Source of the DNA: Flavobacteriaceae bacterium
Lineage (GTDB): Bacteria > Bacteroidota > Bacteroidia > Flavobacteriales > Flavobacteriaceae
DNA: 10,486 nucleotides
NCBI GenBank assembly: GCA_030633285.1
Contig: DAOVTC010000023.1
Location: 1 to 10,486, forward strand
Direction: 5' to 3'
Shown here: piece after piece, positions 5,672 through 10,486 of the stretch
How the letters are laid out: each line of letters starts with the position of its first letter
Numbering within the stretch: position 1 is the first letter of the stretch
Made by a program: the position numbers and the translations under genes
Notes under the pieces: generated by a model
Told to the model about the DNA's origin: nothing
The model's input: only the letters and a program-made list of their open reading frames with translations
Database searches by the model: none

Positions 5672-7564
5672 ATGTTTAAAAAACTTATTGTATTTACTGC
5701 CTTATTGTTTGTAGTAATAGTAAAAGCACAAAAAAATGATAACGTACTTTTTAGTATTGATGATGAAAAGGTTTATACTTCTGAGTTTATAAGAGTTTAC
5801 CAAAAAAATAAAGATATTGTTATTGAAAATGAACATAAAAGTTTTGATGATTATTTCAATCTTTTTGTAGATTTTAAATTAAAATTAAAACAAGCATATG
5901 ATCTTCAATTAGATACAGCTTCAAGTTATATAAATGAATTAGAACAGTATCGTGAACAATTAGTTTCTCCTTATCTACAAGATCAGGAGGCTGTTGAACT
6001 TTTGATTAAAGAAGCTTATGACAGAATGAATTATGAAGTAAATGCTAGTCATATTTTAGTAAGGCTAAGTCCTGATGCAAAACCAAAGGATACACTTTTA
6101 GCTTATCAAAAAATTATTGAAGCACGAAATAAAGCTCTTAATGGAATTCCTTTTGAACAAGTAGCTAAGCAATATTCTGAAGATCCATCAGCAAAACAAA
6201 ACGGAGGGAATCTAGGTTATTTTTCTGCTTTTTCAATGGTTTATGCCTTTGAAAATGCTGCTTTTAATACAAAAACAGGAGATGTTTCTCAACCATTTCG
6301 AACCCAATTTGGATATCACATTGTAAAAGTAAATGATAAAAGAAACTCTGTTGGAGAAGTGCAAGTTGCACATATTATGGTAAAACTTAATCCTGAAGAT
6401 TCTATTGATTCCAAAAACAAAATTTTTGATATTTATAATAAATTGGAGCAAGGAGGAGATTTTAAAACAATTGCTATACAACATTCAGATGATATTAGTT
6501 CAGCTAAGAAAGGAGGAATATTACCAAAATTTGGGACAGGAAAAATGATTAAACCATTTGAAGAAGTAGCTTTTAGTTTACAAAATGAGGGTGATTTTTC
6601 TGAGCCTTTTAAAACTACTTATGGCTGGCATATTTTAAAATTACTAAAAAAATATCCTATTAAAACTTTTGAAGATTCACATGATTACATTGAAAATAAA
6701 ATCAAGAATGGGAATAGATCAAAATATGTAGAAAAATCATTAGCAAATGAAATTGAAAAACAGTATAATATAATTGAATATTTAGAAATTTTGTCTGATT
6801 TTTATGTTGCAGATATTGATAAAATGAAATCATCTAAAATTTTATTAATCATAGAAAATAAAACTTTTACCTCTAATGACTTTTATAATTTCTCACTGGA
6901 AAATAAAAATAAAAATATAGGTGAATTATATGATGATTTTAAAAATGAAAGAATTATTAATTATTTTAAAAGTCATTTAGAAGAAACCAATAAGGAATTT
7001 GCGATTATTTATCAAGAGTATAAAGATGGTTTGCTACTTTTTGAATTACTTCAAAAAAATATTTGGGAAAAATCAGAAAAAGACACTATAGGTTTACTCA
7101 AATATTTTGAAGCTAATAAAAGTAAATATACATGGAAAAAACGTGCCGAGTTATCCATTGCAAGTTGTACGTCACTTGAAAAAGCAAAATTAGTTAAACT
7201 ATATCTTGAAGAAAATAAAACAATTGATGAAATTAAAATTTTTGTCAATGAAGGTGCTACTATTCACGTGCTTTTTAGTAGTGGTAAATTAGAAGAAGGT
7301 AATAGTAAATTACCTAAAAATTATGAAATGAAAATTGGCGTATCAAAAATATATATTGAAAAAAGCAATCAATATATTATTGTAAAAACAGATAAGATCA
7401 TTCTTCCTTCAAGTAAAAAAATTGACGAAACCAGAGGTGAAGTTATTAACGATTATCAAATTTATTTAGAAGAGAAATGGGTTGAAGATCTTCGAAAAAA
7501 GTATAAAATTAGATTGAATAAAAAGGCTTTAAAAAAATTAAAATCACAATACCCTGATTTATGA
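5672..7564 (+). CDS. Secreted PpiC-type peptidyl-prolyl isomerase with two parvulin domains
   Basis: This 630-residue periplasmic foldase or chaperone starts with a Sec signal peptide (MFKKLIVFTALLF, cleavage probably after VKA at 17-19). A helical chaperone segment (about 25-120) comes before two complete parvulin domains. Domain 1 (about 124-221) has SHILV with His127 and FGYHIVKV with His216. Domain 2 (about 230-326) has AHIMV with His234 and YGWHILKL with His320. Both contain the usual YSEDPSA/HSDDISS and GG turns. The rest (about 387-630) repeats the plan without the active-site residues: another SurA_N-like helical part, then a parvulin-like strand pattern at about 488-580 lacking both histidines. 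The ATG at 5672 directly begins the signal peptide. It is the first gene of the operon, and its stop overlaps the next start as ATGA. Clients are unknown, with outer-membrane or secreted proteins likely. Confidence 0.93.
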   Translation: MFKKLIVFTALLFVVIVKAQKNDNVLFSIDDEKVYTSEFIRVYQKNKDIVIENEHKSFDDYFNLFVDFKLKLKQAYDLQLDTASSYINELEQYREQLVSPYLQDQEAVELLIKEAYDRMNYEVNASHILVRLSPDAKPKDTLLAYQKIIEARNKALNGIPFEQVAKQYSEDPSAKQNGGNLGYFSAFSMVYAFENAAFNTKTGDVSQPFRTQFGYHIVKVNDKRNSVGEVQVAHIMVKLNPEDSIDSKNKIFDIYNKLEQGGDFKTIAIQHSDDISSAKKGGILPKFGTGKMIKPFEEVAFSLQNEGDFSEPFKTTYGWHILKLLKKYPIKTFEDSHDYIENKIKNGNRSKYVEKSLANEIEKQYNIIEYLEILSDFYVADIDKMKSSKILLIIENKTFTSNDFYNFSLENKNKNIGELYDDFKNERIINYFKSHLEETNKEFAIIYQEYKDGLLLFELLQKNIWEKSEKDTIGLLKYFEANKSKYTWKKRAELSIASCTSLEKAKLVKLYLEENKTIDEIKIFVNEGATIHVLFSSGKLEEGNSKLPKNYEMKIGVSKIYIEKSNQYIIVKTDKIILPSSKKIDETRGEVINDYQIYLEEKWVEDLRKKYKIRLNKKALKKLKSQYPDL

Positions 7565-8394
7565 TGAAATATATTTTTGTTTATATTATTCTTATTATTG
7601 GATTTTTTTCTTGTAAAGAGCAAAATGAAAAAATAAATGCTATTGCAAGAGTTTATGACTCATTTTTATATGAAAATGATATTGCTAAAATTTCCCCAGA
7701 TAATTTGTCAAAAGAAGATAGCATTTTATTTCGGAATAGTTTTATCAATTCTTGGGCTATAGAACAATTACTTTTACAGAAAGCCAAAATAAATATTGAG
7801 GATAAGAATGATGAAATTAAAAATTTAGTAACTAAATATAAAAAAGACCTTTTGATTGATAAGTATAAAAAAGCAGTTTTACAGCAAGATTTAGATACCG
7901 TAATAACTGAAAATAATATTGATGAATATTATCAAGCGAATAAAAATATATATAAGCTAAATGAAGATTTAATTCAATTAAGATATATTCATTTTAATAA
8001 GGATCTTAAAAATGAAAAGGAAGTGATAAAGCTTTTTAAGTCATCTGATGAAGAAGATATTAAAATTTTGATAGATAAAGAATTAGAGTTCAATTCATTC
8101 AATTTTAATGATAGTATTTGGATTAGTTATAATGCCGTGTTGAAAAAGCTTCCAATATTAAAAGATAAAGGTGTATTAAAAAAAAATAAATTTATCCAAA
8201 AAGAAGATTCTTTAGGAGTATATTTGGTGGTTGTAAATGATGTTTTATATCGTAATCAAATAGCTCCAAAAAGTTATGTAGTTTCTACAATAAAACAAAT
8301 GATTTTACATAAGCGTAAATTAGAATTATTAAAAAAAATTGAACAAACATTAGTGAAAGATGCTATTAATAAAAAACAATTTGAACAATACTAA
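7561..8394 (+). CDS. SurA/PpiC-like lipoprotein with degenerate parvulin domain
   Basis: This is a 277-residue lipoprotein. The N-terminal hydrophobic stretch ends in FFSC, a Bacteroidota-type lipobox, with Cys18 as the lipidation site followed by KEQNE. The mature part looks like the SurA/PpiC plan: a helical region (about 30-135) with INSWAIEQLLLQKA and DEYYQANKNIYKL, then a region starting at LIQLRYIHF (138-145) where a parvulin domain would begin, ending in VYLVVVNDVLYRNQIAPKS. The second signature histidine is absent, and the central Ser-Asp-Asp and Gly-Gly elements of active parvulins are missing. I infer a non-catalytic chaperone or adaptor. Translation is probably coupled to the upstream gene through ATGA; a second ATG at 7564 is equally usable. 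The next gene starts 1 base after its stop. Relatives are often labelled peptidyl-prolyl isomerase, which the residues here do not support. Confidence 0.82.
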   Translation: MMKYIFVYIILIIGFFSCKEQNEKINAIARVYDSFLYENDIAKISPDNLSKEDSILFRNSFINSWAIEQLLLQKAKINIEDKNDEIKNLVTKYKKDLLIDKYKKAVLQQDLDTVITENNIDEYYQANKNIYKLNEDLIQLRYIHFNKDLKNEKEVIKLFKSSDEEDIKILIDKELEFNSFNFNDSIWISYNAVLKKLPILKDKGVLKKNKFIQKEDSLGVYLVVVNDVLYRNQIAPKSYVVSTIKQMILHKRKLELLKKIEQTLVKDAINKKQFEQY

Positions 8395-8395
8395 T

Positions 8396-9745
8396 ATGAT
8401 TAAAAGAATAATATTATTGACAATTATTTGCTTAGGGTTTCAATCTTTTGCACAAACAAAGGTGAAAGTTGATGGTGTAGCAACGGTTGTTGGTAAAAAT
8501 ATAGTGCTAGATTCAGAAATTGCTGCTTTTAAGCAAGAATTAATTCAACAAAGTGGGGGAAAAATTGAAATATCTGATTGTGAGATGTTAGAGCAAATTA
8601 TGAATAGAAAACTTTTAGCCCACCATGCTGTAATTGATAGTGTAATTGTTAGTGAAGCTGAAATTAATTCAAATGTGCAAAGAAAAATGGATTATTTTAT
8701 TCAGCAACTTGGTTCTGAAGAAAAGATGCTAGAGTTATACGGTTTTGACAAACGAAAGGGACTTAAAGATGAATTATACAGGGTAGAAAAAGAAGGATTG
8801 TTGATTTCTAGAATGCAACAAAAATTAACTTCAGATATTGATATTACTCCAGAAGAAGTTAAAAGATATTACAACAGCTTGATTGAAGAAAATAATTTAC
8901 CTGAAATAGGTGCTGAAATTGAATTATCTCAAATAGTTATTGATGTAATACCATCAAAAGAAGAAACTCAAAGGATAATTAATAGGTTAAAAGAGATAAA
9001 AAAAGAAGTAGCAGAAGACGGAGCTAATTTTAAAATGAAAGCCATTTTGTATTCAGATGATCCAGGTGTTACCCAAAATAGCGGTTTTTACACTATTGAA
9101 AGAAATAGTCCATTTGTAAAAGAATTTAAAGAAGCCGCTTTTAGTTTAGAAGAAGGAGAAATATCGGAACCGTTTAAATCAGATTTTGGTTATCATATCG
9201 TAATTGTTGAAAAAATAAAGGGTAAAGAAAGAGATGTGAGACATATATTAATGCAGCCAAAAGTTGATGATGATGTTTTGGTTAAAGTTGAAGATTCATT
9301 GACAAAAATTCGTGAAGATATTTTGAAACTTAAAATTAATTTTGAAGATGCAGTTTTAAAGTATTCCAATGATAAAAGCACGAGATTAAGTAAAGGAGCC
9401 TTAGTAAATTCCCTTTCAGGTGATTCACATTTTGACTTGACACGTATGGATCCTGAATTATATGCCAAAGTGAGTAATTTAAAAGAAGGAGAAATTAGCA
9501 ATGTTTTTTATGAAGAAACACGAGAAGGGAAAAAAATGTATAAAATAATTCTTTTAAAAAGTAAAACCGAAGCGCATACAGCTGATATTTCGATTGATTA
9601 TGTAAAAATTCAAAATTTAGCTTTGCAGAAAAAGAAAACTGAAACTATTGAAAAATGGGCAAAGAAAAATATTGAAGATACATATATTAAAATTAATAAT
9701 AGATTTTTAGATTGCTCTTTTAAAGAGAATTGGACTAAAAAATAG
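8396..9745 (+). CDS. surA: SurA-like periplasmic chaperone with two parvulin-like domains
   Basis: This 449-residue chaperone has the SurA plan and about the E. coli SurA length (428). The signal peptide MIKRIILLTIICLGFQSFAQ begins at the ATG at 8396. An in-frame ATG at 8360 would add 12 hydrophilic residues before it and overlap the previous gene, so 8396 is preferred. The N-domain (21-165) has the GVATVVGKNIVLDSEI strand-helix typical of SurA. Parvulin domain 1 (about 174-273) contains YSDDPGVTQNSG and FGYHIVIVEK; domain 2 (about 280-388) contains VRHILM and YSNDKSTR. Domain 1 has Gln179 in place of the first signature His, and domain 2 has Lys383 in place of the second. The C-terminal helix (about 400-449) would pack on the N-domain. 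Mature cysteines are only Cys62 and Cys440. It probably carries outer-membrane proteins across the periplasm, more as a holdase than an isomerase. Confidence 0.92.
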   Translation: MIKRIILLTIICLGFQSFAQTKVKVDGVATVVGKNIVLDSEIAAFKQELIQQSGGKIEISDCEMLEQIMNRKLLAHHAVIDSVIVSEAEINSNVQRKMDYFIQQLGSEEKMLELYGFDKRKGLKDELYRVEKEGLLISRMQQKLTSDIDITPEEVKRYYNSLIEENNLPEIGAEIELSQIVIDVIPSKEETQRIINRLKEIKKEVAEDGANFKMKAILYSDDPGVTQNSGFYTIERNSPFVKEFKEAAFSLEEGEISEPFKSDFGYHIVIVEKIKGKERDVRHILMQPKVDDDVLVKVEDSLTKIREDILKLKINFEDAVLKYSNDKSTRLSKGALVNSLSGDSHFDLTRMDPELYAKVSNLKEGEISNVFYEETREGKKMYKIILLKSKTEAHTADISIDYVKIQNLALQKKKTETIEKWAKKNIEDTYIKINNRFLDCSFKENWTKK

Positions 9746-9750
9746 TTAAA

Positions 9751-10486
9751 ATGTCTGATGTAACCACAATTAACAAATTAGTCCAGAATTATAAATTACT
9801 AAAAGAAGAAATTTCAAAAGTAATTGTAGGTCAAGATGATGCTATTGATCATGTATTAATTTCAATACTGTGTGGGGGGCATTCCTTATTAATAGGTGTT
9901 CCGGGTTTAGCCAAAACCTTGTTAGTTCACACAGTTGCCGAAGCTTTAGGACTAGATTTTAAACGTATTCAATTTACACCCGATTTGATGCCTTCCGATA
10001 TTTTAGGAAGTGAAATTTTAGATGAAAATAGGCATTTCAAATTTATTAAAGGCGCAATTTTTTCAAATATAGTTTTAGCTGATGAAATTAATCGAACACC
10101 ACCTAAAACTCAGGCCGCTTTGTTAGAGGCTATGCAAGAAAGGTCGGTAACTATTGCAGGATATACCTACAAATTGGATTTACCATTTTTTGTTTTGGCT
10201 ACACAAAATCCAATTGAACAAGAGGGAACATATCCCTTGCCCGAAGCTCAATTAGATAGGTTTATGTTTTCGATTTATTTAGACTATCCTTCATTTAAAG
10301 AAGAAGTAATTATAGCAAAGAAAACAACAAATGACGAGAATATTCCTGTAAATCCAATATTATCTCCCAAAGAAATTATTGAATATCAACATGTTATTCG
10401 TCGAATACCAATAGCTGATAATGTTGTTGAGTATGCGGTAAATTTGGCAACCAAAACTCGTCCTATTTCCAATGTTGCACCGGAAA
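9751..10486 (+). CDS. MoxR-family AAA+ ATPase, 3' end outside window
   Basis: This cytoplasmic AAA+ ATPase of the MoxR type is read from the ATG at 9751, 5 bases after the surA stop; 245 residues are visible of about 320-330 expected. Walker A is GVPGLAKT (49-56), with Ala before the Lys as is usual in MoxR proteins. Other marks are IVGQ (25-28), QFTPDLMPSDILG (74-86), Walker B IVLADEINR (107-115), KTQAALLEAMQE (119-130), the sensor-1 region ATQNPIEQEGTYPLPEAQLDRF (about 150-171), and the start of the lid domain to NLATKTRPIS. Family members act as chaperone-like ATPases with von Willebrand A or DUF58 proteins, often encoded just downstream, which is beyond this window. It has no space for its own promoter and is probably the fourth gene of the chaperone operon. 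Confidence 0.95.
   Translation, partial: MSDVTTINKLVQNYKLLKEEISKVIVGQDDAIDHVLISILCGGHSLLIGVPGLAKTLLVHTVAEALGLDFKRIQFTPDLMPSDILGSEILDENRHFKFIKGAIFSNIVLADEINRTPPKTQAALLEAMQERSVTIAGYTYKLDLPFFVLATQNPIEQEGTYPLPEAQLDRFMFSIYLDYPSFKEEVIIAKKTTNDENIPVNPILSPKEIIEYQHVIRRIPIADNVVEYAVNLATKTRPISNVAPE

Noticed and set aside
6233..7248. Minus-strand frames opposite the PpiC-type gene
   Set aside because: They are short, Ile/Phe/Ser-rich shadows typical of the reverse of AT-rich coding DNA.
8360..8395. Longer start for the SurA-like gene at 8360
   Set aside because: It would put 12 hydrophilic residues in front of a clean signal peptide and overlap the previous gene by 35 bases. The ATG at 8396 starts the signal peptide exactly and leaves a 1-base gap.
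9193..9501. 102-codon minus-strand frame opposite surA
   Set aside because: It is a shadow of the second parvulin domain with no recognisable motif.
1..10486. Mobile element, defence system, CRISPR array, tRNA or other new system
   Set aside because: There is no transposase, integrase, repeat-spacer pattern, cloverleaf or defence domain. RecQ and MoxR occur here beside housekeeping genes and are not evidence of a defence locus.

Overview
The window is very AT-rich chromosomal DNA from a member of the Bacteroidota, most likely a marine or aquatic flavobacterium. Three things support this: the match to TAnnTTTG-type -7 promoter elements, the near absence of Shine-Dalgarno sequences, and protein types typical of the phylum (a RecQ with a long insert before its zinc site, an FFSC-type lipobox, signal peptides ending in Ala-Gln, and a double-parvulin PpiC). 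No insertion sequence, phage gene, CRISPR array, tRNA or rRNA is visible. Gene packing is tight and every stretch without a gene is shorter than 200 bases.

Left part, 1-1663. The 3' part of a class IV PLP-dependent aminotransferase gene enters on the + strand and meets a YqgE/AlgH-family gene tail to tail. Upstream of algH on the minus strand lies a gene for the histone-like protein HU. HU has its own strong-looking promoter, and a symmetrical hairpin terminator separates it from algH.

Middle part, 1845-5237, minus strand. A compact cluster runs from a small P-loop ATPase (AAA_28/NadR-like) to recQ (7 bases apart) and then fmt (ATGA overlap of 4 bases). It joins a nucleotide-handling ATPase of unknown role, a DNA helicase and the methionyl-tRNA formyltransferase needed for translation initiation.

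Right part, 5317-10486, plus strand. A DUF493 (YbeD-like) gene is divergent from the ATPase, with the two putative promoters packed back to back. After it comes an envelope-chaperone operon: a secreted PpiC-type protein with two intact parvulin domains, a lipoprotein with the same general build but a decayed parvulin domain, and a SurA-like protein. The first two overlap by 4 bases and the next gap is 1 base. The operon continues after 5 bases into a MoxR-type AAA+ ATPase cut by the window end. The three secreted proteins probably handle outer-membrane or secreted clients in the periplasm; why MoxR is coupled to them is not known.

Most of this is ordinary core genome. The points most worth checking are in the chaperone operon. 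The three paralogues show graded loss of parvulin active-site residues, and each SurA parvulin domain keeps a different one of the two signature histidines. Mature SurA also has exactly two cysteines, one near each end. No wholly new system can be supported from the sequence.
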